64,000 nucleotides of DNA from Devosia beringensis (GTDB lineage Bacteria > Pseudomonadota > Alphaproteobacteria > Rhizobiales > Devosiaceae): NCBI RefSeq assembly GCF_014926585.1, contig NZ_CP045422.1, positions 1,280,501-1,344,500 of the forward strand. Direction: 5' to 3'. The notes beneath the pieces were generated by a model. The model saw only the letters and a program-made list of their open reading frames with translations. It did no database searches and was not told the DNA's origin. The translations under genes were made by a program, and so were the position numbers. Of this stretch, positions 1 through 7,865 are shown in pieces (position 1 is the stretch's first letter; the number at the start of each line of letters is the position of its first letter).

Positions 1-2
1 AG

Positions 3-338
3 TACAATGACGGCATTCCCGAGGACAGCCGCTTCAACCTGCCCGGCTATGAGTGGCTGAAGAAGGCCTGGACCAGCCCCGAGGGTCAGGCCAAGCTGGA
101 AAAGGTCAAGCAGCTGGCCGGGCTGGCCAAGGAGATCGGCCTGCCGATCCACCATCTGGCGCTGCTGTGGTGCCTGCACAATCCGCGCGTCTCGACGGTG
201 ATCCTGGGCGCATCCAAGAAGAGCCAGCTGGCCGACAACCTGTCGGCGCTGGACTCCAAGGCCAAGCTGACGCCGGACGTGATCGAGAAGATCGAAGCCA
301 TCATGGGCAACAAGCCCAAGCCCTTCGAGACCTACTAG
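3..338 (+). CDS. Aldo/keto reductase, C-terminal part (5' end outside window)
   Basis: The reading frame is open from the window edge and ends at TAG 336-338. The 111 visible residues carry the C-terminal signature of the aldo/keto reductase family, which uses NADPH to reduce aldehydes and ketones on a TIM barrel. A helix of the type EIGLPIHHLALLWCL is followed by the cofactor-binding stretch VSTVILGASKKSQLADNL, where the GAS.xxQLxxNL pattern is typical of the voltage-gated potassium channel beta subunit/YghZ-like branch. The catalytic Asp-Tyr-Lys-His tetrad lies in the missing N-terminal part, so substrate and subgroup cannot be judged. It is followed by a strong hairpin and then by an unrelated ABC exporter. 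Confidence 0.85.
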   Translation, partial: YNDGIPEDSRFNLPGYEWLKKAWTSPEGQAKLEKVKQLAGLAKEIGLPIHHLALLWCLHNPRVSTVILGASKKSQLADNLSALDSKAKLTPDVIEKIEAIMGNKPKPFETY

Positions 339-345
339 TCCATTG

Positions 346-376
346 CTTCCCCTCACCCGGCACGGGTGAGGGGAAG
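346..376. terminator. Terminator-like perfect hairpin after the aldo/keto reductase
   Basis: Two 14-base arms, 346-359 (CTTCCCCTCACCCG) and 363-376, pair perfectly around the three-base loop GCA, eight bases after the stop codon of the reductase. There is no clear T-run on the plus side, so it may act as a Rho-assisted terminator or an mRNA-stabilising stem rather than a classic intrinsic terminator. Confidence 0.5.
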
Positions 377-435
377 TCACTCAAATTGCACGCCTATCTA
401 TTCCCCGGCCCGCCGGACCGGGCTATTGTCACGCC

Positions 436-2313
436 ATGACCGACCTTCCCGGGCGCCGCCCGCCGCCCATCCCCGAATCCACCCCCAGTTTCCGCGAGCG
501 CATCGACAATCTGCGCCATCTCGGGCGGCTGCTGGCGCAGATCTGGCGCACCAGCAAGGTTCTCACCGCCGCCAGCATCGGCCTGCGGCTGGTGGCCTCG
601 CTGCAGCCCATCGCCATGCTCTATATCGGCAAGCTGCTGATCGATGCGGTGGTGGCGCTGACCGGCGCTCCGGCCCCGGGGCCAGGTTTTGCCGACTGGT
701 GGGAAAGCGGGCTACTGACGCCGGTGGCCGTGCTGCTGGCGGTCGAACTGGGCCTGGTGCTGGTATCGGACCTGCTGAGCCGGATTACCGGACTGGTCGA
801 CGCGGTCCTCTCCGAGCTGCATTCCAACACGGTCAGCGTCGAGCTGATGGCGCATGCGGCGCGGCTCGATCTCGTGCATTTCGAGTCGGCCGAATACCAG
901 GACAAGCTGGAACGCGCCCGTCGGCAGGCGGCAGGGCGCAATGCCCTGCTCAGCCAGATGTTCGGGCAGGCGCAGGACATCATCACCGTGGCGACGCTGG
1001 CGGCGGGCCTCTTTGTCTATGCGCCCTGGCTGATCCTGCTGCTGCCGATCAGCTTTGCGCCGGCCGTCTGGGGCGAGGCGCGGTTCAATACCCTGGCCTA
1101 TATGCTCAGCCGCTGGCGCACGCCGGAGCGGCGCGAGCTCGAATACATCCGCCATGTCGGCGCCAGCGCCGAAACGGCCAAGGAGATCAAGCTGTTCGGG
1201 CTGGGCGGCTTCCTGATCGAGCGGTTCAAGACGCTGGCGCAGGGGATTTTCCTCGACAATCGCCGCATCGCCATGCAGCGCGCCTTCTGGGGCGCGCTGT
1301 TCTCGGCGATCTCGACGCTGACCTATTACGGCGCTTATGGCTTTATCGTCTGGCGCACCATCATTGGCGATTTCTCCATCGGCGACCTGGCCTTTCTCTC
1401 CGGCTCGTTCCTGCGGCTCAACGGGCTGTTCCAGAAACTGCTGCTCGGCTTTACCCAGATTGCCGGGCAATCGATGTATCTGGACGATCTGTTCTCCTTC
1501 TTCGAGATCGAGCCGAGTATCGTCTCGCCGGCCGTGCCCAAGCCCTTCCCCGATCCGATCCAAACCGGCATCGTCTTTGAGGATGTCGGCTTCCGCTATC
1601 CCGATACCGAGACCTGGGCGCTGCGCCATCTCAGTTTCACCCTGAGGGCCGGCGAGACGCTGGCTTTGGTGGGCGAGAATGGCGCGGGCAAGACCACGAT
1701 CGTCAAGCTGCTGACCCGGCTCTACGACCCCGACGAGGGGCGCATCACCGTAGACGGCATCGACCTCAAGGACTTTGCCGTGGGTGATATCCACGCCCAT
1801 ATCGGGGTGATTTTCCAGGATTTCATCCGCTACAGCCTCAGCGCGCGCGACAATATCGGGGTGGGTCGGATCGAAGCGCAGCAGGACATGGCGCGCATTG
1901 AGGATGCCGCCGAGCGGAGCCTGGCCAATGCGGTGATCGCCAAGCTGCCGCTTGGCTATGACCAGCAGCTGGGGCGCCTGTTCAAGAAGGGCCGCGATCT
2001 CAGCGGCGGGGAATGGCAGAAGGTGGCCATTGCCCGGGCCTATATGCGCGATGCCGGGCTGATCATTCTGGACGAACCCACCGCGGCGCTCGACGCCAAG
2101 GCCGAGGCGGAAGTGTTTTCCCGCTTCAAGAGCCTGGCCGCCGGCAAGACCGCGGTGATCATTTCGCATCGTTTTTCCACGGTGCGCATGGCCGACCGCA
2201 TCCTGGTGATGGAGAACGGAGCGATCCTCGAAGCCGGCACCCACGCAGAACTGCTGGCGCTGGCGGGGCGCTATGCCGAACTGTTCGACCTGCAGGCGGC
2301 AGGCTATCGCTAG
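436..2313 (+). CDS. ABC exporter, fused permease and ATPase
   Basis: A 625-residue half-transporter of the ABC-B/exporter type: an N-terminal membrane domain of about 350 residues with hydrophobic segments, then a nucleotide-binding domain. Walker A is GENGAGKTT at about 413-421, the signature is LSGGEWQ at 522-528, Walker B LIILDEP at 542-548, and the H-loop His lies in ISHRFST near 577. It would work as a homodimer in the inner membrane to export a lipid, peptide or drug; nothing in the context fixes the substrate. The Trp in LSGGEWQKVAIARA is common in a bacterial exporter branch. The gene ends with TAG at 2311-2313, sharing the tetranucleotide CTAG with the stop of the convergent oxidoreductase. 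Confidence 0.9.
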   Translation: MTDLPGRRPPPIPESTPSFRERIDNLRHLGRLLAQIWRTSKVLTAASIGLRLVASLQPIAMLYIGKLLIDAVVALTGAPAPGPGFADWWESGLLTPVAVLLAVELGLVLVSDLLSRITGLVDAVLSELHSNTVSVELMAHAARLDLVHFESAEYQDKLERARRQAAGRNALLSQMFGQAQDIITVATLAAGLFVYAPWLILLLPISFAPAVWGEARFNTLAYMLSRWRTPERRELEYIRHVGASAETAKEIKLFGLGGFLIERFKTLAQGIFLDNRRIAMQRAFWGALFSAISTLTYYGAYGFIVWRTIIGDFSIGDLAFLSGSFLRLNGLFQKLLLGFTQIAGQSMYLDDLFSFFEIEPSIVSPAVPKPFPDPIQTGIVFEDVGFRYPDTETWALRHLSFTLRAGETLALVGENGAGKTTIVKLLTRLYDPDEGRITVDGIDLKDFAVGDIHAHIGVIFQDFIRYSLSARDNIGVGRIEAQQDMARIEDAAERSLANAVIAKLPLGYDQQLGRLFKKGRDLSGGEWQKVAIARAYMRDAGLIILDEPTAALDAKAEAEVFSRFKSLAAGKTAVIISHRFSTVRMADRILVMENGAILEAGTHAELLALAGRYAELFDLQAAGYR

Positions 2314-3299
2314 CGCGGGTTGACCAGGACCCTGCCCCGTATCTCGCCGGCCAGGATCTGCTCGGCCGCCTGCGGCAGGTCCTCGAGCCCGATCTCGCGC
2401 ACCATGGCGCCATAGGCGGCCAGGTCCAGGGTCTGGGCGAGGCGCTGCCAGGCGGCGATACGGGCCGGGAACGGCTGCAAAACGCTGTCGATGCCTAGCA
2501 GGCTGACGCCGCGCAGGATGAAGGGCAGCACATTGGTCTGCAGCTCGATGCCGCCGGCATTGCCGATACTGGCGACGGCGCCGCCATAGCGGATCTGCTT
2601 GAGCAGCTTGCCCAACACTTGGCCGCCGACATTGTCGATGGCCGCCGCCCAGCGCGCGGATTCCAGCGGCTTGTCGGGCTCGGCAAGAAAGGCATGGCGA
2701 TCGACAAGGCTGGTGGCCCCGAGCGCGGTCAGCGCCTCGGCATGCTGCGGCCGCCCCGATAGCGCGGCAACCTCATAGCCAAGCTTGGCCAGCAGGGCCG
2801 TGGCGATGGAGCCGACACCGCCTGCGGCACCAGTGACCAGCACCGGGCCGGCATCGGGCGCCAGGCCCGCCGCCTCGAGCCGGCTGATCGCCAGCATGGC
2901 GGTAAGGCCTGCCGTCCCCACCACCATGGCGTCACGGGTGGAAAGCCCGTGCGGCAGCGGCACCAGCCAGTCGGCGCTGACACGGGCGCGTTCGGCAAAG
3001 CCGCCCCATTGCGTCTCCCCGACCCGCCAGCCGGTCAGCACCACGGCGTCGCCGGCCGCGTAGCGATCATCGGCACTGTCGCGCACCGTACCGGCAAAAT
3101 CGATGCCGGCGACGTGCGGATAGGCCCGGACCAGCCCGCCGCCGCCGGTCAGGCAGAGGCCATCCTTGAAGTTGAGGCCGGCCCAGTCGATGTCGACCGT
3201 TACATTGCCTGCGGGCAGGCGGCTGTCGTCGATTTCGGTCACGGCCGAGCTGACCTTGCCGGCGGCGTCCCGATCGGTGAGCAATGCGCGAAAAGTCAT
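2310..3299 (-). CDS. acuI: AcuI/YhdH-type NADPH-dependent acryloyl-CoA reductase (MDR quinone oxidoreductase family)
   Basis: A 329-residue medium-chain dehydrogenase/reductase without the structural zinc cysteines. The N-terminal MTFRALLTDR, then WAGLNFKDGLCLTG and PHVAGIDFAGTV, are characteristic of the YhdH/YhfP/AcuI branch, whose studied members reduce acryloyl-CoA to propionyl-CoA with NADPH. The Rossmann motif is VLVTGAAGGVGSIA in the middle. I chose ATG 3297-3299 because GGAGG lies 7 bases upstream; an in-frame ATG further upstream would cost this site. It is convergent with the exporter, and the two stops overlap in CTAG. No DMSP or propionate genes are visible nearby, so the role could be detoxification of acryloyl-CoA or of another enoyl or quinone substrate. 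Confidence 0.85.
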   Translation of the reverse strand: MTFRALLTDRDAAGKVSSAVTEIDDSRLPAGNVTVDIDWAGLNFKDGLCLTGGGGLVRAYPHVAGIDFAGTVRDSADDRYAAGDAVVLTGWRVGETQWGGFAERARVSADWLVPLPHGLSTRDAMVVGTAGLTAMLAISRLEAAGLAPDAGPVLVTGAAGGVGSIATALLAKLGYEVAALSGRPQHAEALTALGATSLVDRHAFLAEPDKPLESARWAAAIDNVGGQVLGKLLKQIRYGGAVASIGNAGGIELQTNVLPFILRGVSLLGIDSVLQPFPARIAAWQRLAQTLDLAAYGAMVREIGLEDLPQAAEQILAGEIRGRVLVNPR

Positions 3300-3417
3300 G
3301 GCGGCCTCCATCCCTGTTGTTGGCGGGCAGTCTGCCCTGTTGGGGGGCATTTTCCAATCCGCCGCGGTCAGATCGGGCCGCAGGATGGTGCGCGTTAACG
3401 CCGCTCATCGGCTGAAC

Positions 3418-3446
3418 TTGCTTATTTGCGCATTCTCGCCTATATA
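3418..3446 (+). promoter_or_regulatory. Candidate sigma-70 promoter for the small-protein pair
   Basis: In the 356-base gap between the acuI-like gene and the first small gene, TTGCTT (3418-3423) and TATATA (3441-3446) are separated by exactly 17 bases, in a locally AT-rich patch of otherwise GC-rich DNA. This would give a leader of about 200 bases. I see no other recognisable element in the gap. Confidence 0.35.
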
Positions 3447-3655
3447 AGCGTCATACGTTTTTGCGCATCAAAGCTGCCGACTATCGGCTTTCCTGATTTT
3501 TGCGAGCGTGTTGTACCGATCGGCATGGTGCCGGGCGGTCGCGATGTATTGGCTGCATAACAAGCGCCAGCGTCGCGTTTTTCGAGCATGGCCAGCCTGA
3601 GGGCGGCCCAACAAGCAAGACGGGTCACGGCGAATGCCGGACCGAATGAGAGACA

Positions 3656-3952
3656 ATGATACAGTTTGATTTCCAGGCGCCTGCCGCGCTTTTTCTTGGC
3701 AGCGACTGGCACGTGGCGGAGGCCCAAGGGTCCCGCAGATTTCGTACCGCAGCCCAGGCCCTCCGCTTCGCGATAGAAGAGGCGGCCCCGGTCAGTCTCA
3801 AAGGCGCAAGCCTTGAACTGGACGGCCAGCGCCACAGCAACGACCAGATGATCTGGCTCTACCGGAGCCCCGATTATCCGCTGCCGCGCAAGAAGCTGCA
3901 CAAGCCAAGCCGGGCCCGTTCGCGGGCTGTCGCCATCAAGGAGCCGACATGA
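3656..3952 (+). CDS. Small protein of unknown function, paralogue of the next gene
   Basis: A 98-residue protein I cannot assign. No signal peptide, membrane span or known motif is visible. Its central helix RRFRTAAQALRFAIEE, the strand GASLELDG and the tail DYPLPRKKL match, in the same order, YRRFAKAAEAIRFCMEE, GTILEVRG and DYPLPRQEV of the following gene, so the two are tandem duplicates. A basic extension of about 20 residues (KKLHKPSRARSRAVAIK) is unique to this copy. The start has GAGAG just upstream, and the genes overlap as ATGA, implying translational coupling. The complementary strand also holds a long open frame here, but it lacks a ribosome site and recognisable features. Confidence 0.75.
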   Translation: MIQFDFQAPAALFLGSDWHVAEAQGSRRFRTAAQALRFAIEEAAPVSLKGASLELDGQRHSNDQMIWLYRSPDYPLPRKKLHKPSRARSRAVAIKEPT

Positions 3953-4197
3953 CGTTCAACTACAATGCCGCCGCCGAGCTGTTCCCGAGCCGTCGCGTTG
4001 CCAAGTCGCAGCAGACCCAGTATCGCCGGTTCGCCAAGGCTGCCGAAGCCATCCGCTTCTGCATGGAAGAACTGCCCGAAGCCGGCCTGGGCGGCACGAT
4101 CCTAGAAGTTCGCGGCGGGCGTTTTGACGGCATGGCCATCAAGGCGCTCTACGAAGCCGAAGACTATCCGCTGCCGCGCCAGGAAGTCGCGGCCTAG
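3949..4197 (+). CDS. Small protein of unknown function, tandem paralogue
   Basis: An 82-residue protein whose ATG lies inside the TGA stop of the preceding gene (ATGA, 3949-3952). It shares the helix YRRFAKAAEAIRFCMEE, the strand GTILEVRG and the C-terminal motif DYPLPR with the first copy. The shared core is roughly 60 residues: an amphipathic helix followed by two short strands, a size suited to a small cytosolic domain. It contains one cysteine in the helix (FCMEE) that is Ala in the first copy. No function can be claimed. A bidirectional hairpin separates it from the convergent FKBP gene. Confidence 0.75.
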   Translation: MTFNYNAAAELFPSRRVAKSQQTQYRRFAKAAEAIRFCMEELPEAGLGGTILEVRGGRFDGMAIKALYEAEDYPLPRQEVAA

Positions 4198-4237
4198 CCA
4201 CAGCTGCCCGCTTCGCACGGTCCAGGCATTGAAAATT

Positions 4238-4273
4238 CAACAGGCGGGCGCCCGAAAGGACGCCCGCCTGTTG
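4238..4273. terminator. Bidirectional terminator between convergent genes
   Basis: Arms 4238-4250 (CAACAGGCGGGCG) and 4261-4273 pair perfectly over 13 bases around a 10-base loop. On the minus strand the stem is followed by TTGAATTTTC, which gives a usable T-rich tail for the FKBP gene; on the plus strand the tail is TTGCTT. It sits between the stops of the small-protein pair and the FKBP isomerase. Confidence 0.7.
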
Positions 4274-4284
4274 CTTGTCGGCGG

Positions 4285-4734
4285 TTACGCCGCCTGTACG
4301 ATCTCGACCAGCTCGACGTCGAATACCAGATCCTTGCCGGCCAGCGGATGGTTGGCATCGACCTTGATGGTAGCGTCATCCACCGCCACGACGCGGATCG
4401 GCAGCAGGCTGCCATCGGTGGTCCTGGCCTGTAGCTTGGTGCCGACGGCGACGTCGAGACCGGCGGGGACCTTGTCGCGATCGACGGTCTGGATGGCCTC
4501 GGCGCGATGGGGGCCATAGGCCTGGTCGCAGGGAATGGTGACGGTCGACTTGGCGCCCTGCGCCATGCCGATCAGGTGGGCTTCGAGCCCGGGAATGACC
4601 TGGCCTTCGCCCAACTTGACCTCCAGGGGCTGACGCCCGGCCGAACTGTCAAAACTGGTGCCATCGGTGAGACGCCCGTCGTAATTGATGCGGACGATGT
4701 CGCCGGTTCTTGCTTCGATATTGGCTTCGGTCAT
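4285..4734 (-). CDS. FKBP-type peptidyl-prolyl cis-trans isomerase, SlyD-like
   Basis: A 149-residue protein with the SlyD layout: an FKBP half (RINYDGRLTDGTSFDSS near the N-terminus, then GEGQVIPGLEAHLIGMAQG) interrupted by an insert-in-flap domain that starts around IPCDQAYGPHRAEAIQTV. The strand pair at the C-terminus closes the FKBP fold. It would catalyse prolyl isomerisation and act as a cytosolic chaperone. The His- and Cys-rich metal-binding tail of E. coli SlyD is absent, as in many alphaproteobacterial members. AAGGA precedes the ATG at 4734. The leader contains a GGGCCC hairpin followed by a T-run, described separately. Confidence 0.9.
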   Translation of the reverse strand: MTEANIEARTGDIVRINYDGRLTDGTSFDSSAGRQPLEVKLGEGQVIPGLEAHLIGMAQGAKSTVTIPCDQAYGPHRAEAIQTVDRDKVPAGLDVAVGTKLQARTTDGSLLPIRVVAVDDATIKVDANHPLAGKDLVFDVELVEIVQAA

Positions 4735-4756
4735 GGCTGTTTTCCTTCAAAAATGC

Positions 4757-4772
4757 GGGCCCAACAGGGCCC
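4757..4772 (-). promoter_or_regulatory. Terminator-like hairpin in the FKBP leader
   Basis: On the minus strand GGGCCC-TGTT-GGGCCC is followed within two bases by a run of five T, and then about 4 bases later by the AAGGA ribosome site of the FKBP gene. The stem is short but all GC. This is the layout of a leader attenuator or of a stem that controls access to the ribosome site. Confidence 0.3.
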
Positions 4773-4816
4773 TTACTGGATCAGCCGCGCGCCCGATTAC
4801 GCACGACGCATGACCT

Positions 4817-4844
4817 AATATAGGGCAAGGGCGGTCGATTTAAA
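4817..4844 (-). promoter_or_regulatory. Candidate promoter for the FKBP gene
   Basis: Read on the minus strand, TTTAAA (4839-4844) and TATATT (4817-4822) are 16 bases apart, about 80 bases upstream of the FKBP start codon. The rest of the 350-base gap to the next gene (4735-5084) shows no gene; a weak plus-strand TTGCAC near 4983 could serve the transporter operon. Confidence 0.3.
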
Positions 4845-5084
4845 CCTTTTGGTGCCCGAAACTGGCGTTTGCGGGATCACAAGATAGCCGCGCGGGCCCG
4901 TCGCGCGGGGCCGCGTCGGCCTCCGCAGCAGAAAATACTGGGGGCTAAACCACCGCCAGAGCCGGCAGCCCAATTATTAGGCTTGCACTGGTGGCGCTGC
5001 AAAAATAGGCTGGAGGTCTTGGGGAAAATGACTGAACACACCGTCGCCGTCCAGAGCTGGGGGCGACGCTTGAAGGATGCCGGA

Positions 5085-6119
5085 ATGAACAAATTCTTCG
5101 CTGTAACCGCCGCGGTCTCTGCCGTGGCGCTGCTCTCAGTGGCCCCCACCATGGCCCAGGGCAAGACACTGACAATCTCGTGGTGGGGCTTTAACGGGGA
5201 AAAGCTCGAGTCGATCATCCTGGCGCCATTCCGCGCGCAGTGCGGCTGCGAGATCGTGTTTGAAACCGGCAATAATGGCGAGCGCCTCAACAAGATCCAG
5301 ATCCGCAATGGCGGCGGCGTCGACGTTGCCTATTTCTCCGACAGCTATAGCCAGCTGGGCATCGAAGCCGGCCTGTTCCAGAAGATCGACCCGGCCAAGC
5401 TGCCCAACCTGGCCGGCGCCTATGACCTGGCCAAGGATCCACAGGGCGGCTACGGCCCGGCCTATTCGATCGGCCGCGTCGGCATTGTCTATGACTCGAG
5501 CAAGGTCAGCACCCCGATCACCTCGTGGAACGATTTGTGGCGCGAAGACCTGGCCGCCTCGCTGACGCTGCCTGGCATTACCACGACGGCGGGTCCGATG
5601 GTGGTGCTCAAGGCTGGCGATCATGCCGAGGTCGATGCCTTCGAGGACGCCGATGCGGCCTTTGCCAGCGTCGCCGCGCTCAAGCCCAATGTGGTCAAGA
5701 ACTACAATACCGGCTCGGAGATGATCAACCTGTTCTCGACCGGGGAAGTCAGCGCCGCCGTGGCGCAGGACTTCACCCTCGCCCAGATCCAGGCCGCCGT
5801 TCCCACCGCCGTGTGGGCCGAGCTCGGCGAAGGCGCCATTGCTACCCTCAACACGGTCAATATCCCGACCGGTGCGGCCGAGCCCGAGTTGGCCTATGAG
5901 TTCATCAACTTCATCCTGAGCCCCGAAATCCAGCAGCAACTGGCCGAGCAGGGCGTCGATGCGCCGGTGAACACCTCGGTGACGCTGACGCCGGAACAGG
6001 CCGCCCTGTGGACCTATGGCGCCGACGTGATTGCCGGGCTGCAGCGGGTCGACTATGTCAAGCTCAACGCGGCCAAGACCGGCTGGATCGAACGCTGGAA
6101 TGAAGTGTTCGGCATGTAA
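5085..6119 (+). CDS. Polyamine-type (PotD-like) ABC substrate-binding protein
   Basis: A 344-residue periplasmic binding protein of family 1. The N-terminal MNKFFAVTAAVSAVALLSVAPTMAQ is a signal peptide cleaved after AQ. The mature protein starts KTLTISWWGFNGEKL and continues with the PotD/AfuA-type lobe structure (YNTGSEMINLF, INFILSPEIQQQL). I start at ATG 5085 because the signal peptide begins there and AAGGAT lies about 10 bases upstream; the frame stays open upstream but without signal character. It heads an operon with two PotB/PotC-like permeases, a PotA-like ATPase, a deaminase-type amidohydrolase and a nucleoside hydrolase, so the ligand may be a purine or nucleoside-derived amine rather than spermidine. 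This substrate idea is inference from context. Confidence 0.85.
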   Translation: MNKFFAVTAAVSAVALLSVAPTMAQGKTLTISWWGFNGEKLESIILAPFRAQCGCEIVFETGNNGERLNKIQIRNGGGVDVAYFSDSYSQLGIEAGLFQKIDPAKLPNLAGAYDLAKDPQGGYGPAYSIGRVGIVYDSSKVSTPITSWNDLWREDLAASLTLPGITTTAGPMVVLKAGDHAEVDAFEDADAAFASVAALKPNVVKNYNTGSEMINLFSTGEVSAAVAQDFTLAQIQAAVPTAVWAELGEGAIATLNTVNIPTGAAEPELAYEFINFILSPEIQQQLAEQGVDAPVNTSVTLTPEQAALWTYGADVIAGLQRVDYVKLNAAKTGWIERWNEVFGM

Positions 6120-6126
6120 TTGCTTG

Positions 6127-6208
6127 GCGGGCTCGCGAGCCCGCTGATATGAACCGCGCGAAGCGATCCGCCAGCCCGTGTCATCCCGGCTCCGAGCCGG
6201 GGTGACAC
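6127..6208 (+). other. Two intercistronic hairpins after the binding-protein gene
   Basis: First stem: an 18-base perfect palindrome GCGGGCTCGCGAGCCCGC at 6127-6144, eight bases after the stop. Second stem: 6178-6192 (GTGTCATCCCGGCTC) pairs with 6194-6208 with a single G-T wobble. Such REP-like stems between a binding-protein gene and its permease commonly protect the upstream mRNA and lower read-through, giving excess binding protein. Confidence 0.65.
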
Positions 6209-6247
6209 CGACCAGGCGGATGCACCGCAGCGCATAAGGCCAAATCC

Positions 6248-7072
6248 ATGAAACGCTATGCAGGCTGGACACTGGCCCTTCCCGCGACCCTGCTGGTCGT
6301 GGTGTTCCTGGTGATCCCGGTGCTGGCTACCATCTGGACCACCTTCACCACGCCGGCTGGTCCCTTTGCCACCTATACCGCCTTTTTCGGCAGCGGCTTC
6401 CGCCGCACGGTGCTGATGCGCACCATCCAGATTTCGCTGGCGACCACGGCCATTGCCGTGGTGATCGGCTTCCTCACGGCCTATGTGGTGTCTCGGTCGC
6501 CGGGGTGGCTCAAATCCATCCTGATTGTCGCGGCAGTATTTCCGCTGCTGACCGGGGTGGTGGTGCGCTCGTTTGCCTGGCTGATCATCCTGGGCAAGAA
6601 CGGCATCCTCAACTCCACCCTGCTCAATCTGGGCCTGATCGGCGAGCCGATGGCCATGCTCTACACGCCCGGCGCGGTGATCGTGGCCATGGTCTATCTC
6701 TTCGTGCCGCTGATGATCCTGACCCTGGTGGGCGTGCTCGAATCCATTCCCGACGACCTGATCCAGGCCTCGGCCTCGCTGGGCGCCAAACCGGTGGCCA
6801 CCTTCATGCAGGTCACCCTGCCGCTGGCCGTGCCGGGCCTGATCGTGGGCGCCGTGCTGGTGTTTACCGGCAGCTTTACCTCCTATGCCACGCCGCAATT
6901 GCTGGGCGGCGAACAGGTCATGATGATGGGCACGCTGATGTATCAGCAGGCCATGGTCACCTTTGACTGGGTCGCGGCCTCCACCATTGCTGCCGTCATG
7001 GTGGTGATCACCATCGCCATCGTGCTGGTGATGACCCGGCTGGCGCGCCGCCTCAACCCGATGGCTGTCTGA
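6248..7072 (+). CDS. ABC permease, PotB-like
   Basis: A 274-residue inner-membrane permease with about six hydrophobic helices, beginning with a transmembrane segment (LALPATLLVVVFLVIPVLATIW). The cytoplasmic EAA loop that docks on the ATPase is LIQASASLGAKPVATFMQVTLP, close to the polyamine-family EAA consensus. It is the second gene of the importer operon; its stop overlaps the next start as TGATG (7070-7074), so the two permeases are translationally coupled and probably form a heterodimeric channel. Confidence 0.9.
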   Translation: MKRYAGWTLALPATLLVVVFLVIPVLATIWTTFTTPAGPFATYTAFFGSGFRRTVLMRTIQISLATTAIAVVIGFLTAYVVSRSPGWLKSILIVAAVFPLLTGVVVRSFAWLIILGKNGILNSTLLNLGLIGEPMAMLYTPGAVIVAMVYLFVPLMILTLVGVLESIPDDLIQASASLGAKPVATFMQVTLPLAVPGLIVGAVLVFTGSFTSYATPQLLGGEQVMMMGTLMYQQAMVTFDWVAASTIAAVMVVITIAIVLVMTRLARRLNPMAV

Positions 7073-7860
7073 TGACCCGGTCCATTCATCCCCTGCTGAT
7101 CGCCGGCACCGTGCTGGTCTTCATTTTCCTCGTCGGGCCGCTGGTCATCGTGGTTGGCTCCGCCCTGAGCGATACCAGCTACCTTACCTTCCCCCCGCAG
7201 GGCCTGTCGCTGCGCTGGTTCGAGAACATCTTTGCCATCGATGCCTTCCGCCGCACGATTCTCACCAGTCTGCAGACCGCAGTTCTGGCAACGGTGATCG
7301 CGCTGATCCTGGGCATTCCGGCCGCCTATGCGCTCAACCGCCACCGCATACAGCTACCGGGCTGGCTTTCGACGCTGTTCGTGCTGCCCGTGCTGGTGCC
7401 CGAGCTGGTGCTGGGCTTTTCACTGCTCAAGAACGTTGCCGTGCAGCTCGAGGCGCCGATCTATCTGGCGCTGCTGTTCGGCCATGCCCTGCTGGTGCTG
7501 CCCTATGTGGTGCGGGTGATCAGCGCTTCGCTGGCCTCCTTCGACTTTTCCATCGAAGAAGCCGCGATCAGCCTGGGCTCGCCGCCGCTCAAGACCTTCT
7601 TCACCATCCTGCTGCCCAATGTGCGCTCGGGCGTCATCGCCGCCTTCATCCTGGCCTTCATCACCTCGATCAATGACGTCTCGATCTCGATCTTTCTGAC
7701 CGGGCCGGGCCTGTCCACCCTGCCCATCCAGCTGCTGGCCCATATGGAGCAGTTCTTTGATCCCACGGTTGCCTCGGTATCGGTGCTGCTGATGGGGCTG
7801 ACCGTTGCCGTGATGGCCATTGTCGAGCGTACGCTCGGCCTCACCTTCCTAGCCAAGTAG
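7072..7860 (+). CDS. ABC permease, PotC-like
   Basis: A 262-residue permease with six predicted helices. The EAA loop reads IEEAAISLGSPPLKTFFTILLP, the classical PotC form. The first helix (LLIAGTVLVFIFLVGPLVIVVGS) starts almost at once after the initiator. It partners the preceding permease; the ATPase gene starts five bases after its stop. Topology and family are clear, but the transported substrate is unknown. Confidence 0.9.
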   Translation: MTRSIHPLLIAGTVLVFIFLVGPLVIVVGSALSDTSYLTFPPQGLSLRWFENIFAIDAFRRTILTSLQTAVLATVIALILGIPAAYALNRHRIQLPGWLSTLFVLPVLVPELVLGFSLLKNVAVQLEAPIYLALLFGHALLVLPYVVRVISASLASFDFSIEEAAISLGSPPLKTFFTILLPNVRSGVIAAFILAFITSINDVSISIFLTGPGLSTLPIQLLAHMEQFFDPTVASVSVLLMGLTVAVMAIVERTLGLTFLAK

Positions 7861-7865
7861 ACATC

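Noticed and set aside
712-2244. A 510-codon open frame on the minus strand inside the ABC exporter
   Set aside because: Fully antisense to an exporter with all ABC motifs; no recognisable domain.
2310-2313. CTAG shared by two convergent stops as a special element (also at 11188-11191)
   Set aside because: It is simply the only four-base sequence that lets two convergent TAG stops overlap in this compact genome; not regulatory.
3440-3901. A 153-codon minus-strand frame across the first small gene
   Set aside because: No ribosome site or family features; the plus-strand pair is supported by paralogy with the next gene and ATGA coupling.
4869-5084. Longer N-terminus for the PotD-like binding protein
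   Set aside because: The extension is basic and has no signal character; a clear signal peptide begins at ATG 5085.
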